64,000 nt of DNA, from NCBI GenBank assembly GCA_039105265.1, contig JAPFFF010000001.1, positions 1,364,001 to 1,428,000 of the forward strand. Direction: 5' to 3'. Source of the DNA: Tritrichomonas musculus. Its lineage: Eukaryota > Parabasalia > Tritrichomonadida > Tritrichomonadidae. Of the stretch, positions 9,584-18,881 are shown piece by piece. The position numbers and the translations under genes were made by a program. Below the pieces are notes generated by a model that saw only the letters and a list, made by a program, of their open reading frames with translations, searched no databases and was not told the DNA's origin. Numbering within the stretch: position 1 is the first letter of the stretch; every line of letters begins with the position of its first letter.

Positions 9584-10094
9584 TTTTCTTAAAATTTTTA
9601 TCTTAAAATTTTGTCATATAGAAATAAATAGAAAAAGTTTCTCAGAAAATAAAAATAAGAATTTTGTTTGAATATCTGCTTTTAAAAAACATGAATATAT
9701 ATATAAAATCAAACCTCAACTCAATTTTTGTTTTTTTTTTAGTAATTGTAAGCAGAAACCTGTAATTTTTAATAAAAATATTAGTAATAAAATTTTTGTG
9801 CCAATATTATTAAATATATGATTGATTTATACATGGGAAAATATAATAATGATATTTATGTGATTATATTAAATATATTTCTGTTATAAGAAAAAATATT
9901 TAAGTTTTTTTTTTATCTAATAATTAAGAGAAATAAAAAAAACTTTTAGAATAGAAATTAAAATTTTAGAAAAAGTTTTCGGATATCTTTAAAATTTTAG
10001 AATAGAAATTAAAATAAAAAGTTAATATAAAATATAAAATAGATTAAATATAATTTTAATCTATTATTTAAAAAAGGATGCCCTCTTTTCAAGT
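9584..10094. other. AT-rich intergenic region
   Basis: Lies between two minus-strand genes. Only A/T-rich low-complexity sequence; nothing recognised. Confidence 0.4.
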
Positions 10095-11030
10095 TTATTT
10101 GAAATTTTGATTATTTTGAATATATTCATGAACTTTTTCAATATTAGCTCCATCAAAAATGAAATTATCATTGCTTTTAAGCTCTTTCATAATATCTTCA
10201 AATGAAGGTCTCTCTTTCGGATTACTTGACCAACATCTTTGAATCAATGAAACATAAAATTGAGGGACTTTGGGAGGAATTACAAATCTTTTTCCATTTA
10301 TAACTCGGTTTATCAATTGGCTTATTGTTCGTGGTTGAACACCTTGGAATTGATATTTCGTTGTGAATAACGATAAAAGAGTGACTCCAAAAGCATAAAC
10401 ATCAATTTTGCTGATATTTTTTTCTTCTTCCTCCTCTTCTTCATCCAAAAATAATTCAGGTGCCATAAAATAAGGGGAACCTAAAATTTCGCTATTTGAA
10501 CTCTCATTATCATTGAAATATTTAGAAAATCCAAAATCAATAATTATTGGGTTAAATTGATCATCCAAAATTATGTTTTCTGGCTTAAGATCATTATGCA
10601 ATATTTTATGTTTATGTAAATAATTCATTGCTGAGGCAATACCATATACGATAATTGATAATCTTGTTGGATTTAATGTTTTATCATTTTCTAGTAATCG
10701 TTCATCATCTTTAAGTACTTTTTCTAATGTTCTATTTGATATATAATTCGTATAAATATGAAATGAATCATAATTTTCTGATGGTAATGAATATCCAACT
10801 AGTTTAATCAAATTCCGATGATTCAAATTTGACATAATTGAGACTTCTTTCATAAAATCTTTATATAATACTTTATCATCTCCATTTGAAAGAATTTTTT
10901 TAAGAGCATATTGAATATCTTTTTGATCATTTTCATAAACAAGTGCTACTGAGGAAGAACTTCCATTGGCAATAATGTCAATTTCTCCAAATTTTGATGG
11001 ATTTAATTTGTATTTGTCTAAAGAAGACAT
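10095..11030 (-). CDS. TKL-like protein kinase
   Basis: A 311-residue protein that is almost entirely kinase domain. Motifs in order: glycine-loop region ANGSSSSVAL (atypical, Ser replacing Gly), YALKKI with lysine 44, helix-C glutamate 62, the catalytic loop ILHNDLKPEN (HND in place of HRD; Asp147 and Asn152 kept), DFG at 165-167, and MAPEL at 189-193. The C-lobe ends with RPSFEDI, the usual TKL signature. An acidic run of Glu (about 197-203) follows APE. The core residues for phosphotransfer are present, so activity is plausible. There is no signal or membrane segment. Only about 40 residues lie outside the kinase fold. Confidence 0.9.
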   Translation of the reverse strand: MSSLDKYKLNPSKFGEIDIIANGSSSSVALVYENDQKDIQYALKKILSNGDDKVLYKDFMKEVSIMSNLNHRNLIKLVGYSLPSENYDSFHIYTNYISNRTLEKVLKDDERLLENDKTLNPTRLSIIVYGIASAMNYLHKHKILHNDLKPENIILDDQFNPIIIDFGFSKYFNDNESSNSEILGSPYFMAPELFLDEEEEEEEKNISKIDVYAFGVTLLSLFTTKYQFQGVQPRTISQLINRVINGKRFVIPPKVPQFYVSLIQRCWSSNPKERPSFEDIMKELKSNDNFIFDGANIEKVHEYIQNNQNFK

Positions 11031-11037
11031 AAAATTA

Positions 11038-11042
11038 TGTGA
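11038..11042 (-). promoter_or_regulatory. Possible initiator (Inr) TCACA
   Basis: TCACA on the minus strand fits the trichomonad initiator TCAY(T/A) and lies 7 nt before the kinase ATG. The motif is short, so chance occurrence is possible. Confidence 0.35.
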
Positions 11043-11719
11043 TTAATGTTTGATAAAAATTTACATATTTCCTTCTCAAAATCTACCTGATTTTCATTGA
11101 ATTTTATCAAAAAGTTGTTTTTGGCATTTTCTTTCGACCATAAGTTTTTTTATCTTTCGTTTTTTTCTAAAACTTATTTAATGGTATAAATTTAATGCAT
11201 AAAATAATGTATATTTAAAAATCATAAAATCTTTAAAAACTTTAAATATTTAATTGAAATATCGATTAAAGAGTTAAAACAAAACGATTACTGGTTTTAT
11301 ATATTGTACTTCAAATAAATAAATTAAACAATTGATTATTAACCCAAAATCTAATTGAATATATGAAGATAAATATGAACAAAAATAACGATATAGTTGG
11401 TCAGAAAAAATTAGCTCTCAAAATAAAATTTTCGTACGTTAAAAACCGTTTTTATATATTTTTGGTGTTTTCTACATTAAAGAGTCGTTGAAATTATTTC
11501 GTTATAGGATTAATTTGTTTTGTATCATATGACAATATTAGTTAATCTAATGTAAATATGAAATTCTATTTTTTTGTAATTTTTCCACTAAATGTAAATT
11601 TGGAAAATTTGATACATTATGGGGTGGAAATAAAATCAAAATTTTTGATTATCTTTAAAATTATATTATAAAATAGAAATATTATATATAATATAAAAAA
11701 ATACCATATTTTATTTGAC
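11043..11719. other. AT-rich intergenic region
   Basis: No coding frame, RNA gene or repeat recognised. Confidence 0.4.
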
Positions 11720-11721
11720 TA

Positions 11722-13118
11722 CCCCCAACTCGCTACAAATGGTTATTTTCATGTACGTTATATGTTAACAAGTTTTTTGTTAACCTGAAAAAAATAATTT
11801 TTTTATGGTTAACATTTTTTTCTCCTCATAAATACTCATAAAAATATTCAATTTCTTTTAAATAAAATCAAATAAATGAAATATTTTTTAAATATTTACA
11901 ATAAAACAAAGAGAATGACAATAAATTTTCATAAAATTTTGACGATAAAATAACCAAAAAGTGACAAGAAGTCCATTATTTACAAAAGCAAAAGCAATTT
12001 TTCAAACGCAATTTCCATTATACAAGCTTTTTTTTCGCATTTACTCGTCAACTAATCGATAGAGATTCATTTAATGTTTTATTAGAACCTTTGTAGCATG
12101 TTTTTGTCTTATTTTCAAAATTACATTTTACTTGTCGAGCCTTTTTTTACAGAAAATACTCTTTTTTTTCCTCAAGAGTTTCCTATATCTCTTTATTTGT
12201 TTTACTTTCGACTTAGCTTCTTTCTTATTTCCTCCTATTTTAGAAAATCCAAGATTCACCTAGTTTTATATATGTAAATTGCTTTTTTTCTCAATTAATT
12301 TTCTTTTTTAATTTGTTATATAACCATTTTTTTTTGTTTTTACTTATTTATTAAAGGCTATTTCCAATTAATCAAATATCAAAAAACAAATCTCTCAAAT
12401 TCGATGATTTTATTCAATAAACCTACCAAGAAATCGATACTGCTAATAAAAATTTCGTTATATACTTTGCATTTACAAAAAAAATTCATTTTTATTCTAA
12501 CCTTAAATTCTTTAGAGAAACCTCAAAATTTTATTTGCTTTTTTAATCGTGCTTTTTTTTCTTCCAAAATATAATATAGAACCATGCTCGCATATCTTTT
12601 ACTTCTCTCTATAATTTGCAAATAATATTATATTTTGGAAGAAAAATCAAAATTTTCAATTTCTGTTTCGATAGTTATTATCACCTTTAAAACTTATTTT
12701 TATTTTCTCATAACAGTTTTTAAAAGATTCAAAGCCGAATAAGATATTTGCAATTTATTATCAGTAAATCAGGAAAAATTTTAGGACCGTATTTAAGTAA
12801 ATATAAAAACATTAAATACTCAGAGCATATAATATTAAGGGATATGAAAACCTTTCATAACTCTTTTCTTTTATCACATTATTAAAATAATATCATTTTT
12901 ACCTCTTTTTTTTTCCTTCATTTTTTTATCATATAAGCATCTTTGCATGTAGTTAATAAAAGGTATATTTATTTTTTGAAAACTCTTTTTCTTCAGTATT
13001 TATTATTAATTTTTGTTTTTTGTACGTTTTTCTTATTCAATTTTCTCTCTCAATTTCATTCAAAAAAATAACGAAAAAATAACGTATCAAAAAATAACCA
13101 TTTGTAGCGAGGAGGGGG
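11722..13118. mobile_element. Tc1/mariner-type element remnant, 1.4 kb, TA target duplication
   Basis: Inverted ends of 28 bp lie at 11722-11749 and 13091-13118. They start CCCCC and share TCGCTACAAATGG, with two mismatches. Each end is flanked by TA, the Tc1/mariner target duplication. The length is close to that of a full-length mariner, but the interior is T-rich, has no long open frame, and I find no transposase motif. It is therefore either a strongly decayed copy or a non-autonomous derivative. Confidence 0.8.
12556..12646. repeat. 22-bp perfect inverted repeat (hairpin)
   Basis: Arms at 12556-12577 and 12625-12646, each reading TTTTTCTTCCAAAATATAA onward, separated by 47 nt. The hairpin lies inside the mariner-type element. 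It could be a subterminal or regulatory structure of that element or a small structured RNA. Confidence 0.7.
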
Positions 13119-13120
13119 TA

Positions 13121-13536
13121 TAAATAATTTCACTTATTAAATAAAGGATGGAAATCCAGCCGTGCAAAACTTAAAAATTTAACGTTTTTTTTGATAAAAA
13201 AGACATTAATATAAAAAACAAGCCCTGACAAAAAACTTGATAGCAAGCTTTATTAATTATGGATTAAAATTCTTTGATGTTATAAGTTTTTTGAGACCTC
13301 TGGACATGAGGCAATCTCTGTTAAAAAATTCTGATATTCTAAACATAGATCATGATTCATACATGAATTTAAATATCAAATTATTATAAAGATTCGGGCG
13401 CTTGATTTATTTTGACCTTCATCGTGTACAAAAAGGTGAATTTTGATCGTTTTGGAAAAGCAGATTTTTTATTTTCCTCATATTTGTTTATAATTTTACT
13501 ATTTTCTTATCTGCATTCATTTGCAGATTATTATAA
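13121..13536. other. AT-rich intergenic region
   Basis: Between two DNA elements; no supported gene. A short open frame crossing into the next element is not coding-like. Confidence 0.4.
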
Positions 13537-13544
13537 TATAATTA

Positions 13545-13960
13545 CTAGGGTTGACTGTCCACAACTTTTTCAAAGGAGACTGTCCATAAAGCACAGTCCA
13601 AATCTGTCCATATTTGGACAGCCAATTCAATTGTGGTCAGCCACTCAAATTTTGAATTGATATTTGTTTTGATTTGAATTAGAAAATTTTTGATTTTTAT
13701 CGATATTTGATAATACTCATTTAATTGCTTTCAAAATTTTGGTCAATCAATTGCTATCTTTGAAACATTTTGATTAATTAACTAAAGAAAAAACTATCCA
13801 TCATTTTTGTTGGTGGACTGCTCTTTCAAATTTTGAGTATTTTCCGACCAAATATAGACTTAAATAACGATTTTCTGTCCAAAAAAAAGTGACAAAAACA
13901 ACGTATTTTTTAGAAAAAGTGAAAGTAGGGACAGTCATTTCACTGGACAGTCAACCCTAG
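13545..13960. mobile_element. hAT-like MITE, 416 bp, with 8-bp target duplication
   Basis: Perfect 17-bp inverted ends CTAGGGTTGACTGTCCA (13545-13561 and 13944-13960), flanked by the direct repeat TATAATTA (13537-13544 and 13961-13968). The subterminal regions repeat the word GACTGTCC or its complement several times, a feature of hAT transposase binding sites. There is no coding capacity. The perfect ends and duplication indicate recent insertion. Confidence 0.9.
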
Positions 13961-13968
13961 TATAATTA

Positions 13969-14331
13969 TTATTAAAAAATATCCAAATTTCCCAATCAAA
14001 ATGTGAAAAATAAGAAAATAAACGGTCGTTTGATGTCCTGAGATCTGTTTTTTGTTTATTCAGACAATGCAAAATAGAATATAAACACTTAAATTTAAAT
14101 ATTTATATGCAAATAAAAAACATTGGATTGAATTGAATTCAATAATTTGAAAGGTTTATATAAAATTTGAAATAAAATTGACCAATCGTAAAATTATTTC
14201 AAATATTGATTGGTCACTTTTGATGAAAATTGTAATAAATGATTATTATCAAATGATAAAAGATAATTTATTCAATTTTTATCAAATAATTCATTCAATT
14301 TCGATAATTTACTGGGCTTTTCTGTCCATAA
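13969..14331. other. Upstream flank of beta-amylase copy 1
   Basis: Positions 14138-14311 are nearly identical to 34939-35112 upstream of the other beta-amylase gene, so promoter-side sequence was duplicated along with the gene. After 14311 the two copies diverge until codons for YV(L/M)APLD. Confidence 0.75.
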
Positions 14332-14355
14332 AATTTTCTGTCCGTTTCTAACTTT

Positions 14356-15693
14356 TTGAAACAAGGCGTCACTTTTTATGTGTTGGCTCCTCTCGATGTC
14401 ATCAATGAAGAAGGGAAACCATCTTACTTAAACAAATTCAGGAATTGGTGTTCACAATTAAAAGAAGGAGGAATTGAAGGAGTTATGATTGATGTATGGT
14501 GGGGACTTGTTGAAAAGACAGAAAAGAAATATCGATGGAATGGATACGATCAAGTTTTCAAAGTCATGCACAGAATTGGTCTGAAAATTCTTCCAGTTTT
14601 GAGTTTCCATCAATGCAGTGGCAATATTGGTGACACAGTTCATATTCCAATTCCAAAATTTGTGTTTGAACATGAAGCTAAACCTTATTTTGTTGACCGA
14701 TTCAATCAAATCAACGATGAATACATCTCATTCTCATATGACAATGTCAAACTTGGAGAAAGGACGCCACTCGAAATGTATCGAGATTTCATGATCAATT
14801 TCAATCAGCATTTTCAAAAGTACATCAAAAGCAAAACAATCTCAAAGATTGAGGTAGGACTCGGCCCATGTGGCGAACTTCGTTATCCTTCATACTTGTT
14901 GTCAAGATGGGAATATCCAGCGAGTGGCTCATTCCAATGCTATGATAAAATGTTCAAAGAAATGTTTATTAAAGACGCTAAAGAGTCAGGTCATCCAGAA
15001 TGGACATCGCCACCTACAGACATTGGAGACAATTACAATGTATATCCAGGTGGATCAACATTCTGGAGTACAGGATACAAGACAGAATATGGAAAATTCT
15101 TCTTAAAATGGTATTCAGAAAAACTGATTGAACACGGAAGAAGCATCTTGAGAACAGCACGAAAAGTTTTTCCAAAAACAGAAATCTCAGGGAAAGTTGC
15201 AGGAATTCATTGGCAATATCTGAATGAAACAAGAAGTGCAGAGGCAACAGCAGGATACTATAACACGAATGGTAATGATGGTTACTCAGATATTGCTAGA
15301 ATGTTCAAAGAAGAAGACATCGATTTTTGTTTCACATGTCTTGAAATGAAGGGCCAAGACAAATACTCATCATCAGCTCCAGAAAGTCTTGTGAATGACG
15401 TCTTTGAAACCACTATTAAAAATGGACTCAAATTTGAAGGAGAGAATGCGATTGAGTGCTATGATAGTGAAGCATACAACCAAATTTTGAAATGGAAAAA
15501 CAAAGGAATGAAAGAATTCACATTTCTGAGAATGACAGACAAATTGATGAACAATGAAAAAACATGGTCAGAATTCATCAAATTCACAGAACAAATGCAT
15601 TATTCATCCACTCAATCGGAAGAAGAAGAATCATATTCAGAAAAAGAAAGTGACGAATACTTTTTTTTGAATTGTGAATATAACTTATTATAG
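14356..15693 (+). CDS. Beta-amylase, copy 1 (start codon lost)
   Basis: Glycosyl hydrolase family 14, which releases maltose from alpha-1,4-glucan ends. Conserved motifs: HQCSGNIGD (signature 1, with Ser for the usual first Gly), GPCGELRYPSY with the catalytic acid Glu174, and TCLEM with the second catalytic Glu330 (numbering from codon 14356). It differs from the 35274 copy at only about a dozen residues. However, no ATG exists between the upstream in-frame stop (14329-14331) and codon 44. About 61 nt of unrelated sequence with CTGTCCATAAA, as found in the nearby MITE, replaces the normal 5' end. It is either a recent pseudogene, uses an internal Met (14485) or a non-AUG start, or has an upstream exon. 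Confidence 0.8.
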   Translation: MKQGVTFYVLAPLDVINEEGKPSYLNKFRNWCSQLKEGGIEGVMIDVWWGLVEKTEKKYRWNGYDQVFKVMHRIGLKILPVLSFHQCSGNIGDTVHIPIPKFVFEHEAKPYFVDRFNQINDEYISFSYDNVKLGERTPLEMYRDFMINFNQHFQKYIKSKTISKIEVGLGPCGELRYPSYLLSRWEYPASGSFQCYDKMFKEMFIKDAKESGHPEWTSPPTDIGDNYNVYPGGSTFWSTGYKTEYGKFFLKWYSEKLIEHGRSILRTARKVFPKTEISGKVAGIHWQYLNETRSAEATAGYYNTNGNDGYSDIARMFKEEDIDFCFTCLEMKGQDKYSSSAPESLVNDVFETTIKNGLKFEGENAIECYDSEAYNQILKWKNKGMKEFTFLRMTDKLMNNEKTWSEFIKFTEQMHYSSTQSEEEESYSEKESDEYFFLNCEYNLL

Positions 15694-15797
15694 AAATTAT
15701 ATAGATAGAGATATATATTAATAAATATAGAGTTTAATAAAGTGCCTTTAACATATTTAATGATCATATAAGATAAAAAGAGATAAAGTGCCTTTAA

Positions 15798-16411
15798 CTT
15801 TATTTCTTTTGAACAATCATAATTCTAGCTAACATGCAATTTCGAAATAGCATTAATTAGAGCAATAATTTTAATCTATATAATCATTCCATTTACTAAG
15901 TTCTTCAAGTTCAATATTATTTTGAATTATGTTATATAACAAATCAGATTCAATAATGTATATTCTAAACAAAACTTGTGCGGCCAATGATTTAGGATCT
16001 ATATTATTATGCCAAAGGCAAAAGATTTAGAATCTTAATAAAAATAAATCAGATTTAATAAACTCTAAAATAAAAATAAAAATAAACTTCAAAAATGCAA
16101 ATAGTTAGATCGTTAATTTGATATCATCTTTACTCTACTATTTACATCTTGCTTAAGATTTACTCCTGGGTGATTTAAATTATACTAATTTTTTTCTTTA
16201 TTTCAAGATGATAATCAATATCAAATAAAAAAATCCACTCACAGTAATCTCATTTTATTTAGGAGATTCTATCTTTTAATGACAGATTGAAATTCTTTAA
16301 AAAAAACTACCAAAAAATTGGTCCCAAAGGGAATCGAACCCTAGGTCTTCGTGTTATAAGCACGCTGCTCTACCTATTGAGCTATGAGACCTTGATTGGT
16401 AATTACAATTT
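15798..16411. repeat. Segmental duplication A (tRNA-Ile cassette)
   Basis: About 614 bp that reappears at 17146-17757 with a handful of substitutions and small indels. It begins CTTTATTTCTTTTGAAC, directly after the duplicated beta-amylase 3' flank, and ends just after the tRNA. No protein gene is seen inside. Confidence 0.9.
16319..16391 (-). tRNA. tRNA-Ile(UAU), copy A
   Basis: Acceptor stem GGTCTCA/TGGGACC, D stem GCTC/GAGC, anticodon loop CTTATAA (anticodon TAT) on stem GCGTG/CACGA, and T arm with a perfect GGTTCGATTCC B box. Discriminator A is followed by a TTTTTT terminator. The outer pairs of the anticodon and T stems are mismatched (G-A and T-T). Identical in sequence to copy B. Confidence 0.9.
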
Positions 16412-16413
16412 GC

Positions 16414-17145
16414 AAAATAGAATAAAATTTTCTTTCAATAGGAGGAATGGGTTAGTCTACTCAACTTTTTCAAAGGACTCTATTTTTCTTAAATATTTCT
16501 TTCAATAGGCTTGTTAAGTCTTGATTTTCGATATCGATAATTGATACATTTTTCTGATATCAATATCAAATCAAAAGTTTTATCTCTGGTATCAAAAATG
16601 AATAATGAATAATGAATAAAAGATCGGTTATCAATATTGAAAATTTTTATAATCTCAAAATAAAATAAAATGGCAAGTAATCAGCTGAACAACCCAAAAC
16701 AATCGTAATGCTGATAAAGAACGGTTATTATATATTTCTGGTATTTTGTTTTCAGTTCCAACTTTTTGTATGAAGTCATTGAAAAAGTGGAAAATTCAAA
16801 GTTAAAATCATACAAATCAGCAAAATATTATGGAAAAAGCATAAAAATGTTTTTTTACGCAATAAAAGACAGTAAATATTATAATTTATTTTTCCCACTA
16901 GATGGCATCAGGAACAATTATCAATCATGATATCATTGCACTATCAAACAGAATTGAGATGAATACTTTGACAAATTTGGTCCCAATACTTTGTAAATTA
17001 ATCAGTTAAATGATAGAAAATTGAAATTAAAAAAATCGATTTCCTTTATTATTTATTTAAATTAATAAACAAGCTTTACTTGTATTTTCATAAAGAATTT
17101 TCTCGTACTTTTTAACTTCTGGTGGAATTTCAGCATTACTCTTTT
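16414..17145. repeat. Duplicated segment from the Sel1 gene 3' side
   Basis: Near-identical to 25903-26603, including the last codons of the Sel1 gene. It sits exactly between the two tRNA-Ile cassettes. It has about 27 bp that are missing in the other copy (around the GGTTATTATATATTTCTGG stretch) and several substitutions. Confidence 0.9.
17057..17145 (-). pseudogene. 3' fragment of Sel1-repeat gene
   Basis: Encodes the C-terminal about 29 residues (EIPPEVKKYEKILYENTS, then KACLLI and stop) of the Sel1 protein at 26511-27986, with one codon missing relative to that gene. Carried in by the segmental duplication; no promoter or start. Confidence 0.85.
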
Positions 17146-17757
17146 CTTTATTTCTTTTGAACAATCATAATTCTAGCTAACATGCAATTTTGAAAATAGC
17201 ATTAATTAGAACAATGATTTTAATCTATATAATCATTCCATTTACTAAGTTCTTCAAGTTCAATATTATTTTGAATTATGTTATATAACAAATCAGATTC
17301 AATAATGTATATTCTAAACAAAACTTGTGCGGCCAATGATTTAGGATCTATATTATTATGCCAAAGGCAAAAGATTTAGAATCTTAATAAAAATAAATCA
17401 GATTTAATAAACTCTAAAATAAAAATAAAAATAAACTTCAAAAATGCAAATAGTTAGATCGTTAATTTGATATCATCTTTACTCTATTATTTACATCTTG
17501 CTTAAGATTTACTGGGTGATTTAAATTATACTAATTTTTTTCTTTATTTCAAGATGATAATCAATATCAAATAAAAAAATCCACTCACAGTAATCTCATT
17601 TTATTTAGGAGATTCTATCTTTTAATGACAGATTGAAATTCTTTAAAAAAAACTACCAAAAAATTGGTCCCAAAGGGAATCGAACCCTAGGTCTTCGTGT
17701 TATAAGCACGCTGCTCTACCTATTGAGCTATGAGACCTTGATTGGTAATTACAATTT
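17146..17757. repeat. Segmental duplication B (tRNA-Ile cassette)
   Basis: Counterpart of 15798-16411. The junction with the Sel1-derived segment lies at CTTTTC|TTTATTTC, where both parents share T/C-rich sequence. Confidence 0.9.
17665..17737 (-). tRNA. tRNA-Ile(UAU), copy B
   Basis: Same 73 bases as the copy at 16319-16391, with intact A and B boxes and a T-run terminator. Both copies may be functional. Confidence 0.9.
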
Positions 17758-18017
17758 TTCGATGATATGCTTTATTATTATTTATTATAAATTAAATTTC
17801 ATAAGTTATATTGATTAAATTTCACATGCGTGTAATAGCCAAATTCGCATAAATAAAAAAGCATGCCTTTGCTTTTCATGTTTGTTGGAAAAAACAAAAA
17901 TTGTGATTTTCAACAGCATATCGATAAAGACTGGTTGTCTTCAAAAATGTATTGAAAACTGCCATTATGGAAATCACAATTATGATCAGTTCAGCAATAA
18001 TTGTGATTTTCAACAGC

Positions 18018-18245
18018 TTATGAAACATGGTTGTCTTCAAGATATTTGATCAGTTCTGCATTACAACTGTGAATCCCATAAAGCCACATGCCTGATGTCA
18101 GTTCAGCTCTTTTCATTTCCATGTATTTGATGATGTCATTCGAGCCATAAAACAATGCATATTCAATCAGTTTAATCATAGATTTATCAACCACAAGTTG
18201 GTTTGTTTCAAAATTTGATTTCTTAATTTCATTTTCAAGTGACAT
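18018..18245 (-). pseudogene. DUF3447-ankyrin gene fragment
   Basis: A 75-codon frame beginning MSLENEIKK matches the conserved middle of DUF3447 proteins: IEYALFYGSNDIIKYMEM and MWLYGIHSCNAELIKYLE align with IEYAAFFGSIQIFKYM and the following repeat of the gene at 30612. It ends inside the repeat. Downstream (17890-18017) part of the end sequence is repeated out of frame (GATTTTCAACAGC occurs twice), a local duplication in dead DNA. Confidence 0.75.
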
Positions 18246-18495
18246 ATTCGTTTGCCCATCAAAAGTGATTAATTCTTTGTTAATAAAGGAAAGTGTTAAT
18301 CACGCCTCCTTGCATAAGCATATATAATATATATAATTTTATGTCTAGTTCTCATTTGTTTTTTATGTTAAGAGAAATGTATAATCATGGTTAATAATTA
18401 TTATTGATCAGATTTGATTTCTTTGTTTCTCGAAATTGAACAGAAGAAGATGCTCATTATTTGACTAATAGCTTATAAAGCATAAAAATGTTACT

Positions 18496-18755
18496 TTACA
18501 TAAAAGAATTTCCAAAATCATTTTCACCGACTTTCATCATTATTTCTTCAATCTCACTTATTTTGCTTTCCCCTTTAAAAAATTCACTAAGATCGAGAAT
18601 TATTTTCTCATATTCGAATGAAATCTTTGATTCATAGATAAAATCAATATGATTAACGAAATCCTCATTTTTAATTCCATCAAATATGAAGCTTTTATTG
18701 TTCCTAAGAATCTCCTCAATTGATTCAAAGGAAGGCCTTCCTTTGACATGAAGTA
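18496..18755 (-). pseudogene. Kinase C-terminal fragment
   Basis: The minus strand reads GRPSFESIEEILRNN followed by KSFIFDGIKNEDFVNHIDF and then a stop at 18496. This is the end of a TKL kinase C-lobe plus a short tail, comparable to ERPSFEDIMKELKSND of the kinase at 10095. The catalytic part is missing, so this is a 3' remnant. Confidence 0.7.
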
Positions 18756-18881
18756 TAAAATTATATTATAAGTTTTTTTGAAGAGTATAAAATGTAACCA
18801 TTTTATTGTGAAATAATTTCAAATAAAGTTATTTCAATTTTCAATTGATAATTGTTTTAATATATAATTGACGAGAAAACC

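Noticed and set aside
13412-13660. 82-codon plus-strand open frame
   Set aside because: It crosses the target duplication and inverted end of the hAT-like MITE; no coding character.
16287-17818. Two similar plus-strand frames (MKFFKKNYQKIGPKGNR)
   Set aside because: They are antisense readings of the two tRNA-Ile genes and arise only from the duplication.
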